A stretch of DNA of 64,000 nucleotides from Chitinophaga pinensis (lineage in GTDB: Bacteria; Bacteroidota; Bacteroidia; Flavobacteriales_D; Crocinitomicaceae): positions 124,001 to 188,000 of the forward strand of contig CAMDNE010000002.1 of the NCBI GenBank assembly GCA_945902745.1, in the 5' to 3' direction. The stretch's first letter is position 1; the number at the start of each line of letters is the position of its first letter. Positions 55,897 to 64,000 of the stretch are shown here, piece by piece. The notes beneath the pieces were generated by a model, which saw only the letters and a program-made list of their open reading frames with translations, was not told the origin of the DNA and did no database searches. A program made the position numbers and the translations under genes.

Positions 55897-57036
55897 ATGC
55901 TACTAAACATTGAACAATTAAGTTATTGGGAGCGCAAAACTTATTTTGAAGAAGTTGACTATTTAATTATAGGCGCTGGAATAGTTGGTTTCTCAACAGC
56001 AATTGAGCTAAAAAACAAGTATCCAGATGCGAAAATTTTAATTCTCGAAAGAGGTTATTTGCCTTCTGGCGCAAGCAGTAAAAATGCTGGTTTCGCTTGT
56101 TTTGGAAGTGTCACAGAATTATTGGATGATTTAACGAAAATGGATGAATCAAAAGTTTGGGAAACTGTTGCGAATCGATGGAATGGACTTCAAAATTTGA
56201 AACAACTTATCGGTGAAAAAAATCTAGAATTAGAATCAAATGGATCGTGGGATTTAATTATGCCAGACGAAATAAATTCAATTTCAGAAATTAATGCCAA
56301 ACTCCCCTATTTAAATGCAAAAATTGAAGAAATCACAGGTGAGAAAAATGTGTACCAAGAAGATAAAAATTGTGCATCAACTTTTGAATTTAGTGGATTG
56401 CAAACAAGTTATTTCAATCGATTGGAAGGACAAATTAATACTGGGAAAATGATTGCACGTTTCCATCAATTAGCAATAGAAAAGGGAGTTTTGTGTTTGT
56501 TCGGGATTTCAGTTGAAGCGTTGCAATCGAATTTATACAATGTTGGATTACAAACTTCTGTCGGTTATATGAAAGCGAGAAATGTATTGATTTGCACCAA
56601 TGGTTTTGCGCAACAATTTCTTCCAAACCGAGATATTAATCCTGCGAGAGCGCAAGTTTTAGTCACAACGCCAATCGAAAATTTAAAAGTAAAAGGAACC
56701 TTCCATTATCAACAAGGTTATTATTATTTCAGAAATGTAGAGGATAGAATTTTATTAGGAGGTGGAAGAAATTTAGATTTTTTGGGCGAAACTACAACTG
56801 AATTAGAAACAACGTCACAAATAACAGAAGCTTTAACGAATCTTTTGAAAAATGTTATTCTCCCAAATCAACAATTTTCGATTGAATATAATTGGTCTGG
56901 AATAATGGGTGTTGGTCAAACCAAAGCGCCAATTATTGAGAAAATTGATGAAAGAATTGCTGTTGGCGTGCGACTTGGAGGAATGGGCGTTGCCATAGGA
57001 AGCCTTGTTGGAAAAGAATTGTCGGAATTGTTTTAG
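55897..57036 (+). CDS. FAD-dependent oxidoreductase, DAO (D-amino-acid oxidase-like) family
   Basis: A 379-residue flavoprotein with an N-terminal FAD motif IIGAGIVGFSTAIELKN, the second motif LPSGASSKNAGFACFGS and the C-terminal VGVRLGGMGVAIGSLVG. It resembles glycine/D-amino-acid oxidase family dehydrogenases such as DadA or ThiO; the substrate is unknown. The N-terminal stretch WERKTYFEEVDYL is typical of this subgroup. gcvT follows 54 bases later with its own promoter, so a link to glycine metabolism is suggestive only. Confidence 0.85.
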   Translation: MLLNIEQLSYWERKTYFEEVDYLIIGAGIVGFSTAIELKNKYPDAKILILERGYLPSGASSKNAGFACFGSVTELLDDLTKMDESKVWETVANRWNGLQNLKQLIGEKNLELESNGSWDLIMPDEINSISEINAKLPYLNAKIEEITGEKNVYQEDKNCASTFEFSGLQTSYFNRLEGQINTGKMIARFHQLAIEKGVLCLFGISVEALQSNLYNVGLQTSVGYMKARNVLICTNGFAQQFLPNRDINPARAQVLVTTPIENLKVKGTFHYQQGYYYFRNVEDRILLGGGRNLDFLGETTTELETTSQITEALTNLLKNVILPNQQFSIEYNWSGIMGVGQTKAPIIEKIDERIAVGVRLGGMGVAIGSLVGKELSELF

Positions 57037-57065
57037 TCAACCATCAAAAACACTATATAAATACT

Positions 57066-57073
57066 TACTTTTG
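57066..57073 (+). promoter_or_regulatory. -7 promoter box for gcvT
   Basis: TACTTTTG is an exact TAnnTTTG box 17 bases before the gcvT ATG. Confidence 0.5.
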
Positions 57074-57090
57074 GACAAAAATTAAATCAA

Positions 57091-58173
57091 ATGAAAAATA
57101 CTGCTTTAACTGACAAACACATAGCACTAGGTGCGAAAATGGTTCCTTTTGCGGGTTATAACATGCCTGTTTTATATGAAGGTGTTAATATTGAACATGA
57201 TACAGTTAGAAATGCTGTTGGTGTATTTGATGTTTCTCACATGGGTGAATTTGTTTTAAGAGGACCTAACGCCTTAGCATTAATTCAAAAATTTACTTCG
57301 AATGATGCTTCTGTAATTGCCGACGGAAAAGCACAATATACATGCATGCCTAACGGAAAAGGCGGAATTGTTGATGATTTGATTATTTACCGTGTCAATC
57401 AAAATGAATTTTTTATTGTTGTAAATGCTTCAAACATTGAGAAAGATTGGAATTGGATGTCTTCTTTAAATGACCTTGGTGTTGAAATGGAAAATTTGTC
57501 AGATCAATATTCATTGTTAGCAATTCAAGGTCCTAAAGCAGCGGAAGCAATGCAGTCATTGACTGATGTTAATTTGAAGGACATGGTTTACTACACTTTT
57601 ACACGAGGTAAATTTGCAGGTATTGATAATGTAATGATTTCTGCAACGGGTTACACAGGTTCTGGAGGATTTGAAATCTATGTTAAAAATGAAGATGTAA
57701 ACCAAGTTTGGGACAGAGTTTTTGAAGCTGGAGCTGCATTTGGAATAAAGCCAATTGGTTTAGCTGCACGTGACACATTGCGTTTAGAAATGGGATTCTG
57801 TTTATACGGAAATGACATTGACGATACAACTTCACCTTTAGAAGCTGGATTGGGATGGATAACAAAATTCACAAAAGAATTTACTGATTCAGACTTTTTG
57901 AAAAAGCAAAAGGAAGAAGGTGTAACACGGAAATTGGTTGCTTTTGAAATGATTGATCGTGGAATTCCTCGTCATGACTACCCTATCGTTGACGCAAATG
58001 GGACAGTTATTGGAAAAGTTACTTCTGGAACAATGTCTCCATCAATGAAGATTGGTATTGGACTTGGATATGTTACAATTGAAAATGCAGCATTAGAATC
58101 TGAAATATTTATTGAAATTCGTGAAAAAGGAATCAAAGCGAAAGTGGTGAAACTTCCTTTTTACAAGAAATAA
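57091..58173 (+). CDS. gcvT: glycine cleavage system aminomethyltransferase (T protein)
   Basis: A 360-residue protein of usual length. It has the folate-binding core [42 protein letters not shown] and the C-terminal GCV_T_C part [22 protein letters not shown]. It transfers the methylene group from aminomethyl-lipoyl-H protein to tetrahydrofolate and releases ammonia. gcvH and gcvP are not in the window. A very strong terminator follows. Confidence 0.96.
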   Translation: MKNTALTDKHIALGAKMVPFAGYNMPVLYEGVNIEHDTVRNAVGVFDVSHMGEFVLRGPNALALIQKFTSNDASVIADGKAQYTCMPNGKGGIVDDLIIYRVNQNEFFIVVNASNIEKDWNWMSSLNDLGVEMENLSDQYSLLAIQGPKAAEAMQSLTDVNLKDMVYYTFTRGKFAGIDNVMISATGYTGSGGFEIYVKNEDVNQVWDRVFEAGAAFGIKPIGLAARDTLRLEMGFCLYGNDIDDTTSPLEAGLGWITKFTKEFTDSDFLKKQKEEGVTRKLVAFEMIDRGIPRHDYPIVDANGTVIGKVTSGTMSPSMKIGIGLGYVTIENAALESEIFIEIREKGIKAKVVKLPFYKK

Positions 58174-58190
58174 TTAAATAACAAAAAACT

Positions 58191-58228
58191 AAAAAGCCGC
58201 TCTCATTTTAATTGAGAGCGGCTTTTTT
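58191..58228 (+). terminator. strong bidirectional intrinsic terminator
   Basis: A perfect 15-base stem AAAAAGCCGCTCTCA / TGAGAGCGGCTTTTT around a seven-base loop, with A on the left and T on the right. It separates gcvT from the convergent MFS transporter gene and could stop both. Confidence 0.92.
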
Positions 58229-58247
58229 ATGGTATAATATATTACAT

Positions 58248-59597
58248 CTAATGCGTTTCGATCTTCACTTCTTCTTTCGGAACAAACAATAAAAATAGCA
58301 ATCCAAAAATAAAGAAGAATGCAACTGCGGCTACAGAATATCGTATAGATCCAGTCCAGAATTCCATAAGTCCAAAGAACAATGTTCCTAATACGATTCC
58401 AATCTTTTCAGTAACATCATAAAACGAAAAATAACTCGCATGATCTGTTGTCTCCGGTAAAAATTTAGAATACGTTGAACGAGCAATTGCTTGAACTCCA
58501 CCCATCACCAGTCCTACACAACTTGCAAGAATATAAAATTCAACTGGAGTTTTAATGAAAAATGCAAATAAACAAATGCCAATCCAAATAGTAACTGAAA
58601 CGAATAACGTTCTAATATTTCCAATTCTATTTGATAACCTAGACATCAAAAATGCTCCAACCGCTCCAAGTATTTGTATAAGTAGAATAGCAACAATTAA
58701 ACCGGAGGTCCCGTTTCCTTTCGGCCATTCAATTTCTTTATTTGCAAAAATTGTTGCCATCAACATAACAGTCTGAACTCCAGTATTAAAAAAGAAGAAA
58801 GCGTACAAATATCTTTTTAATCTTTTCGTTTGTTTAAACTCTTTAAAGACTAACTGTAATTCTCTAAAGCCTTTCCATATATATCCTTTTCCTGGTTTTT
58901 TATTGTAAACATTGTTTGGTAAGGCTCTATAAGTAATTTGACTAAAACCAATCCACCAGAGACCAACAAGAATAAAACTGAATTTTGTATATTCTTTCCC
59001 GATTCCCATAATTATTGCCAAACAAATAATCAATAATATCATTGAACCAATATATCCCATCATGAATCCTTTTGCAGAGATTCTATCATGATCTTTTACA
59101 TCTGCAATCTCGGGTAAAAAGGCATTGTAGAAAACGAGACTGTTCCAATACCCAATACTAGCAAGGAAAACGGATAACATTCCCCATTCCAATCTGTCGA
59201 CATCAAAGATAAAGAGACTCATACATGATAGAGAACCTAAGTAGCAAAAGAATTTCAAAAATTTCTTTTTACTACCAGTATAATCTGCCACTCCAGAAAG
59301 CAAAGGTGATAAAAACGAAACGACTAAAAATGAAGCAGATAATACAAATGAATATAAAACAGTTGATGAAAGTTCCGAACCAAAGAAATTCACTAAGACT
59401 GTTTCGCCTTCTTTTATTTGATCAATGTCAACTTTCCCCTCAACATCTAGATAGCCTTTAGAATTTGCGTACGATTTTTTTGTAGCAGTATCATAAAAAA
59501 TCGGAAAAATTGCTGAGGAAATAACTAAATTATAAACTGAATTTGCCCAATCATAAGCAACCCAACCGCGAATTATTTTCTTATTTCCTTTTTCCAT
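58248..59597 (-). CDS. MFS transporter, UMF1/Atg22-like family
   Basis: A 449-residue polytopic protein with about 11-12 membrane segments. The N-terminal motif GWVAYDWANSVYNLVI is diagnostic of the UMF1 (Atg22-like) family, as is the MGGVQAIARSTYSKFLPE stretch near residue 370. A non-membrane loop at about 45-75 separates the first two helices. The substrate is unknown; yeast Atg22 exports amino acids from the vacuole. Confidence 0.87.
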   Translation of the reverse strand: MEKGNKKIIRGWVAYDWANSVYNLVISSAIFPIFYDTATKKSYANSKGYLDVEGKVDIDQIKEGETVLVNFFGSELSSTVLYSFVLSASFLVVSFLSPLLSGVADYTGSKKKFLKFFCYLGSLSCMSLFIFDVDRLEWGMLSVFLASIGYWNSLVFYNAFLPEIADVKDHDRISAKGFMMGYIGSMILLIICLAIIMGIGKEYTKFSFILVGLWWIGFSQITYRALPNNVYNKKPGKGYIWKGFRELQLVFKEFKQTKRLKRYLYAFFFFNTGVQTVMLMATIFANKEIEWPKGNGTSGLIVAILLIQILGAVGAFLMSRLSNRIGNIRTLFVSVTIWIGICLFAFFIKTPVEFYILASCVGLVMGGVQAIARSTYSKFLPETTDHASYFSFYDVTEKIGIVLGTLFFGLMEFWTGSIRYSVAAVAFFFIFGLLFLLFVPKEEVKIETH

Positions 59598-59652
59598 AGT
59601 TTAGTTAATAGTTAAAGATTCGAAAATTTGATAATTCTATCTTGAAATAATT

Positions 59653-59697
59653 CAAATCTTTAAAAATATTCAAATCATTCAAATTCTCAAATCATTC
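59653..59697. repeat. short CAAATC direct repeats
   Basis: CAAATCATTC occurs at 59671-59680 and again at 59688-59697, with a shorter CAAATC at 59653-59658. The repeats sit between the MFS gene start and the dehydrogenase gene stop and could be part of a regulatory or low-complexity stretch. Confidence 0.45.
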
Positions 59698-59700
59698 ATG

Positions 59701-60927
59701 TTATTCTGCGCCTTCTAAATAAGCTTGAAGGTAAGAAAAATGTTCAGTTAACTTTCCTTCGGAAGAAGTTTCACTCGCTCTTTCAATAATGTGATCTGGA
59801 TCTGATTTCAATAATACAGGCAAAACATTACGCATTATTTCATTTCCAAAGTCTTCTGAAGCATCCAATGGTAATTCACATGGCAAATTATCAACAGCCA
59901 TCACAGCTATTACGCCAGGTTTCATGAAATCATCTTCTTTTTCCGTAATCGGATTGTATCCGTATATTGGATCTGCAATTTTACTCGGTCTAATCGTACA
60001 AGCGATTGGCCCATCTATATCACAAGAAATATCTGCAACCACACTTAATTTTAAATTCGGATTTCTGAAATCATCCTTTGTAACAATAAAAGGCGATTTA
60101 TTACTCCAAAAATGACAAGGAATATATACGTCTGCTTCTGTAATATATCTTTTAAAAGTAGATTGAAACAATTCAGGATTCGAATAGAATTCTCCTTTAA
60201 CGAAAGGTTTCCCATCGATTCTACCATAATAGTCTTCCACTTCTAATTGAGTAAAAACAGGTTCAGAAAATTTCTGTTTCAAAAATTCTTCAGGAGAAAC
60301 TTCTTTAATTGGCAAAAGATCAATCACTTCTCGAGCACCATGTCCTACTCGACCATATCCAGTTAAGACGATTTTTGTATCGGAAGGTAAAACAATGTTT
60401 GCCATTTCAGCTTCCATTTCCTTTCGATCTTGACATTTGTGCGCTGGTTTTATATCGTACAACCCTTTTTTTAATCCAAAAGTTCTAAAAGCATTATATG
60501 TTCCTACAATTCCAGCATAACGTCCAAATCCAATGATTCTTTTGTTTTGCTTATTTTTTATGACCTCATAGTCGATTAATTGAATTTTCTTTTCAATAAT
60601 TGCACGTAAAAGATTTCTATTATAAGGTTGTTTCTTTAATGTATGAGAAAAGAAGATGAATTTTTTATTTGGAATTAGGTCTTCGATGTTCACCTCTTTC
60701 ACTCCCATAATGATATCACATATACTCAAATCTTCATTTAAACTGATTCCTTGAGCACTATATGCTTCATCTTTGTATGCTCTTACTGGACTTGGCTGAA
60801 CAATAATTTCAACATTTGGATAAAGTGTTTGAATAGTTTTACATTGGTTAGGTGTAAGTGGCACACGGTGATCTGGTGGAACTTTTCCTTCTCTAATAAT
60901 CCCAATTTTTGTTTTTTCCATGTTCAT
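59701..60927 (-). CDS. AlaDH/PNT-family dehydrogenase, Lys1 (saccharopine dehydrogenase)-like
   Basis: A 408-residue NAD-dependent enzyme. The N-terminal AlaDh_PNT start IGIIREGKVPPDHRVPLTPNQ, the middle Rossmann motif VLTGYGRVGHGA and the acidic region VADISCDIDGPIACTIR are seen. This layout resembles yeast-type saccharopine dehydrogenase (Lys1) more than alanine dehydrogenase. The reaction here is unproven. It is the last gene of a tight minus-strand cluster and lies eight bases after the HAD phosphatase gene. A second start at 60921 is possible. Confidence 0.8.
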   Translation of the reverse strand: MNMEKTKIGIIREGKVPPDHRVPLTPNQCKTIQTLYPNVEIIVQPSPVRAYKDEAYSAQGISLNEDLSICDIIMGVKEVNIEDLIPNKKFIFFSHTLKKQPYNRNLLRAIIEKKIQLIDYEVIKNKQNKRIIGFGRYAGIVGTYNAFRTFGLKKGLYDIKPAHKCQDRKEMEAEMANIVLPSDTKIVLTGYGRVGHGAREVIDLLPIKEVSPEEFLKQKFSEPVFTQLEVEDYYGRIDGKPFVKGEFYSNPELFQSTFKRYITEADVYIPCHFWSNKSPFIVTKDDFRNPNLKLSVVADISCDIDGPIACTIRPSKIADPIYGYNPITEKEDDFMKPGVIAVMAVDNLPCELPLDASEDFGNEIMRNVLPVLLKSDPDHIIERASETSSEGKLTEHFSYLQAYLEGAE

Positions 60928-60935
60928 TAATATGC

Positions 60936-61613
60936 TTAAGCTAAAGGTTGTTTTAATAAATAAGCGTCAATAAATTCGCGCACACAACCATCGCCCCCTT
61001 TTTTATTCAATACTACGTCAACTTGACTTTTCACTGTATTCACTGCATCACTTGGACTTGCAGAAAAACCAACTTTTTTAATTATTTCCATATCATTCAC
61101 ATCATCACCAATTATAGCGACATTTTCGAGTGTGATATTCAGTTCTTCACAATACTTATTCAAGACTTCAATCTTTGGATCTCTTCCAACATAACAGCGT
61201 TGAATTCCCAAAAGATCAGCTCTTGTCTTTACCATTTCGGATTTGAATCCAGATGAAATAATGGCAACTTGAAACTCATTTTTAGTTAAATAAAGGATTG
61301 CCATACCATCTTTGGTATTGTATTTTTTTATTTGATCTCCATTTTCAGTGAAATACATTCCACCATCGGTCATCACACCATCCACATCCAAAATAAGTAA
61401 TTTGATTTTTTCTAATTTCTTATTCCACAATTCTGGACGGTAAAGCGGTTTAAATAAAAGCGACAATAAATCCACTTCATATTCTTCGCACACTGCTTCA
61501 AGATCATAGATTGTCAATTCGCTGACATTATCCACGTCCAAATCATCAATAAATTCAGCATATTTAATCCCAAACTTTGAGCAGAGTCCTTTTATGTTTT
61601 GTTCTAAATACAT
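60936..61613 (-). CDS. KdsC-like HAD phosphatase with N-terminal XRE-like segment
   Basis: A 225-residue protein. Residues 70-220 are a HAD domain of the KDO-8-phosphate phosphatase type: LILDVDGVMTDGG (D76, D78), the SSG of motif II, GRDPKIEVLNKYCEEL and GDDVNDMEI. The first 60 residues (NIKGLCSKFGIKYAEF and TIYDLEAVCEEYEVDLLSLL) look like a degenerate XRE helix-turn-helix, an extension not found in KdsC of about 180 residues. It starts directly at the stop of the DAHP synthase gene. Confidence 0.83.
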   Translation of the reverse strand: MYLEQNIKGLCSKFGIKYAEFIDDLDVDNVSELTIYDLEAVCEEYEVDLLSLLFKPLYRPELWNKKLEKIKLLILDVDGVMTDGGMYFTENGDQIKKYNTKDGMAILYLTKNEFQVAIISSGFKSEMVKTRADLLGIQRCYVGRDPKIEVLNKYCEELNITLENVAIIGDDVNDMEIIKKVGFSASPSDAVNTVKSQVDVVLNKKGGDGCVREFIDAYLLKQPLA

Positions 61614-62612
61614 TTAAACCATTTTGTAACCAACACTTGCAGCCACTGGGCGAAGTGAATTTATCAACTCTTCAAATTGTTGGTGATCTAACTGCTGAGA
61701 TGCATCAGATTTTGCCACTTTTGGATTCGGATGCGCTTCAATTAACAAACCATCAATTCCCATTGCAACACATGCACGTGCTAAATTTGGAATGCCATAG
61801 GCATAACCCATGGCATGTGATGGATCTAAAATAATTGGCAAATTGGTATATTCTTGCATCCAAGCAACACCGCATAAATCCAATGTAAAGCGTGTTCCAG
61901 TTTCAAACGTTCTTAAACCTCGTTCACATAAAATCACATTTTCATTACCACCAGACAATACGAATTCCGCTGCTTGAGCCAATTCTTGTAAAGTAGTTCC
62001 AAATCCTCTTTTGATTAAAACAGGCTTATTTGTTTTGGAACAAGCTCTTAAAATCCCTTGATCATACATGGCTTTTGCTCCAACTTGAATGACATCAGTA
62101 TATTCAATAATCTCATCAATGTGCGTTGCGTCTCGTGCTTCAGTAATAACATTCAAACCAAATTCCTCACGCATTTTCGCAAGCAATTTCAATCCATCCA
62201 ATCCCATTCCTTGAAATGAATACGGACTTGTTCTTGGTTTATAACAACCTCCTCTTAGCGTTGTGAGGCCTAATTTTATTAATAACTCAGAAGATTCACG
62301 AATTTGACTTTCTGATTCAACCGAACAAGGTCCACCGATTAATAGCGTATTTTTAGTGTCTCCACCAATCGTAACATTTCCAATTTTAACTTCTCGCTTT
62401 GTTGGTAAATATGTTTTTGAAGCCAATTGCATATCATTTGCAAAAACCCAAAATTGATCTACTTTGTTTTCAATTTGAACAGGAACTTCTTTTACATTAG
62501 AACCTGTTATTAGAACATTTGTTCCATTAGAAATTATATGAAAAGCTTGAATTGATTCCGCAATTTGAGCCGCTTCTGTTTGAGTTATAGTTTGTTTTAA
62601 ATGTAATATCAT
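61614..62612 (-). CDS. aroF: class I-beta 3-deoxy-7-phosphoheptulonate synthase (DAHP synthase)
   Basis: A 332-residue enzyme. A ferredoxin-like N-terminal domain (1-85), as in Thermotoga DAHPS, precedes the catalytic barrel with GGPCSVES (metal Cys), LRGGCYKPRTSPYSFQG, LIKRGFGTT and DPSHAMGY. It condenses phosphoenolpyruvate with erythrose 4-phosphate at the entry to the shikimate pathway; KDO-8-phosphate synthase is the nearest sister family, with different loops. Its start overlaps the RPE-CBS gene by four bases, and the phosphatase gene starts at its stop. Confidence 0.9.
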   Translation of the reverse strand: MILHLKQTITQTEAAQIAESIQAFHIISNGTNVLITGSNVKEVPVQIENKVDQFWVFANDMQLASKTYLPTKREVKIGNVTIGGDTKNTLLIGGPCSVESESQIRESSELLIKLGLTTLRGGCYKPRTSPYSFQGMGLDGLKLLAKMREEFGLNVITEARDATHIDEIIEYTDVIQVGAKAMYDQGILRACSKTNKPVLIKRGFGTTLQELAQAAEFVLSGGNENVILCERGLRTFETGTRFTLDLCGVAWMQEYTNLPIILDPSHAMGYAYGIPNLARACVAMGIDGLLIEAHPNPKVAKSDASQQLDHQQFEELINSLRPVAASVGYKMV

Positions 62613-63613
62613 AATTCTCCTTTGATCAGGTAGGCAAAGTTAATAATTCCGCTGGCTTTTCCATCTTTATTCACAACAGGTAAATACATAATTGGGAAAG
62701 CACATTTCTTTATTTTCTGCAACAAATCCACTACTGTATTGTCATCAAAAACACTTATTGGATTTAAATTTACCAAATCCATTGCTTCTATTTTGTTTAA
62801 ATCAGTTAGATATCTAAGCATTGCTTTGCGAATATCTGCCGATGAAACAAGTCCTTTTAACATTCCATTTTTATCTACAACCAAACAAAATCCAAGATTT
62901 CCATCTTCAATTGATTGTAATATATTTTTAAGTGAAATCGATTCATATCCAACAACTGGACATTCATTCAATGGCATCATAAAATCACCAATGTGAAATT
63001 GTGATTCAATTTCGCGTTTGGTTAAATTCATTAGAGCGTGACCAATACTTGGCGCATTAAAAAGATATGATCCAGAAACCGATGAACTCACTCCCATATT
63101 TCTTAATATGAAAGAAACTTCACCATTTACTCCCCCATCAACATGTATTGATTTTTCAGGATATTTCATTCTAAATTGACGGATTTTGGAAAAATTAATT
63201 TTATCAAACACGCCCCCACTTTGACCTGGAACGGTTGCCATGATTAAAATGAAATCAAAATCCGCATATTCATCAAATACATCTATTGAAGTAGGTGTTG
63301 TAATTGCCAAACCTTTTTTACCTGTAATTTCCTTCGGTAAATTTAGGTGACTCGGTAATTGTTCAAATTGAAATGTGATATATTCAACTGGATTTTCAAT
63401 TAATAAATCAACATATTTTTCAGGATTCTCTGTGATGATATGAAGGTCAATTGGTAAATCACACCATGAACGAATTGCTTTAATATCTTCAAAAACTGAC
63501 ACGTCATCATTACAATCTACATGCAACAAATCAACTTGATGTTGCACTAAATCATCAATCACTTCTTTTAAAGTTCTTTTTTTATCGCTGTATATAGAAG
63601 CTGAAATTTTCAT
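62609..63613 (-). CDS. ribulose-phosphate-3-epimerase-like barrel fused to a CBS pair
   Basis: A 334-residue fusion. Residues 1-205 resemble ribulose-5-phosphate 3-epimerase: ISASIYS, the His31-x-Asp33 motif (LLHVDCNDD), DLHIITENPEKYV with His58, MATVPGQSGGVF and HVDGGVNGE with Asp159. The usual Met-Asp-Gly after the first Asp is replaced by Asn-Asp-Asp, so activity may differ. Residues about 210-334 are two CBS motifs (LVVDKNGMLKGLVSSADIRKAM and VVNKDGKASGIINFAYL), like the CBS tail of KdsD. It heads the cluster with DAHPS. Confidence 0.8.
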   Translation of the reverse strand: MKISASIYSDKKRTLKEVIDDLVQHQVDLLHVDCNDDVSVFEDIKAIRSWCDLPIDLHIITENPEKYVDLLIENPVEYITFQFEQLPSHLNLPKEITGKKGLAITTPTSIDVFDEYADFDFILIMATVPGQSGGVFDKINFSKIRQFRMKYPEKSIHVDGGVNGEVSFILRNMGVSSSVSGSYLFNAPSIGHALMNLTKREIESQFHIGDFMMPLNECPVVGYESISLKNILQSIEDGNLGFCLVVDKNGMLKGLVSSADIRKAMLRYLTDLNKIEAMDLVNLNPISVFDDNTVVDLLQKIKKCAFPIMYLPVVNKDGKASGIINFAYLIKGEL

Positions 63614-63725
63614 CTATTTTTTCTTTAACAAGCCTAAAGTTAATGTTTATACTAAATACAGCTATAATTTAGTTTAAAACATTAGACCTAAAAAGGAAAA
63701 AGCAATGTTAAAAGGGATAAATTGT

Positions 63726-63733
63726 TATTTTTG
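63726..63733 (+). promoter_or_regulatory. -7 promoter box for the last gene
   Basis: TATTTTTG matches TAnnTTTG and ends seven bases before the ATG at 63741. Confidence 0.45.
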
Positions 63734-63740
63734 AAACGAT

Positions 63741-64000
63741 ATGAAAAAGCAATTAATTAATCAAATATATAAAGGAGCGCAAGGTAAAGAAAGCCTAGTT
63801 GATTTGTGTATTCCAGAAAACTTCAATAATAAACTGATTGTATTTATCCATGGTTTCATGGGTTACAAGGACTGGGGAAGTTGGAATTTATTTCAAGACT
63901 TTTATACTTCTGAAGGATTCGGGTTTTGCAAATACAATGTTTCCCATAATGGAGGAACACTTGAGAATCCTATCGATTTTTCTGATTTAGAAGCGTTTTC
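63741..64000 (+). CDS. alpha/beta hydrolase, partial (continues beyond the window)
   Basis: The first 86 codons of a gene cut by the window edge. The translation starts MKKQLINQIYKGAQGKESL and reaches LIVFIHGFMGYKDWGSWNL, where HGF is the oxyanion-hole motif of alpha/beta hydrolases. The nucleophile lies beyond the end. There is no signal peptide, so it is cytosolic. The substrate is unknown. Confidence 0.75.
   Translation, partial: MKKQLINQIYKGAQGKESLVDLCIPENFNNKLIVFIHGFMGYKDWGSWNLFQDFYTSEGFGFCKYNVSHNGGTLENPIDFSDLEAF

Noticed and set aside
1-64000. tRNA, rRNA, CRISPR arrays, insertion sequences, prophage genes
   Set aside because: I looked through the gaps for cloverleaf arms, direct repeats with spacers, transposase and integrase motifs and found none; covariance-model searches were not possible.

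Overview
The window looks like chromosomal DNA of a Bacteroidota bacterium, most likely Flavobacteriales and perhaps near Fluviicola/Crocinitomicaceae; the genus is a guess from gene style, not a measurement. The signs are AT-rich DNA, absence of obvious Shine-Dalgarno sites, repeated TAnnTTTG -7 promoter boxes, a PorT homologue, secreted proteins with type IX secretion (T9SS) sorting domains of both type A and type B, a PorE-like OmpA protein, and Bacteroidota-style Rho and UvrA. I see no rRNA, tRNA, CRISPR array, transposase, integrase, phage gene or replication origin.

Layout. 1-8.1 kb: lipoprotein, Sua5-like synthase coupled to a glutamine amidotransferase, a TonB-dependent receptor/LytS-like kinase/LytTR regulator operon, a fused SpmA-SpmB protein and a small protein made of four exact 25-residue repeats. 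8.1-13.7 kb: surface and T9SS-flavoured genes (orphan GldM-C-like protein, VWA protein, PorE-like OmpA protein) followed by an unannotated decayed copy of part of that OmpA gene. 13.7-23 kb: core genes (accD, fbaA, pcrA, a lipoprotein-anchored TamA-like Omp85 protein, a SpoU-type rRNA methyltransferase, rluF) with a frameshifted STAS-like gene. 23-27.6 kb: secreted esterase, methyltransferase and a large type-B T9SS cargo protein. 27.8-30.6 kb: accessory island with all genes on the minus strand, each followed by an attC-like imperfect palindrome; it resembles an integron cassette array without integrase and includes a ParD/ParE toxin-antitoxin pair. 30.6-49.6 kb: mostly housekeeping (FAD oxidoreductase, porT-ubiE, heptose kinase, aminotransferase, aminoacyl-lipid acyltransferase pair, ECF sigma operon, uvrA, dicarboxylate/amino-acid symporter, rho, mpl). 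49.8-55.8 kb: two secreted proteins, one with 1540 residues and 14 TPR-like repeats. 55.9-64 kb: FAD oxidoreductase, gcvT, MFS transporter, then a tight four-gene minus-strand cluster (RPE-CBS fusion, class I-beta DAHP synthase, KdsC-like phosphatase, Lys1/AlaDH-like dehydrogenase) and a partial alpha/beta hydrolase.

Most notable: the integrase-less cassette array, whose palindromes fold best on the strand expected for attC sites; the RPE-CBS/DAHPS/HAD cluster, which mirrors the logic of KDO synthesis with different enzymes; the 25-residue repeat protein; and two previously hidden broken genes (OmpA relic and STAS frameshift).
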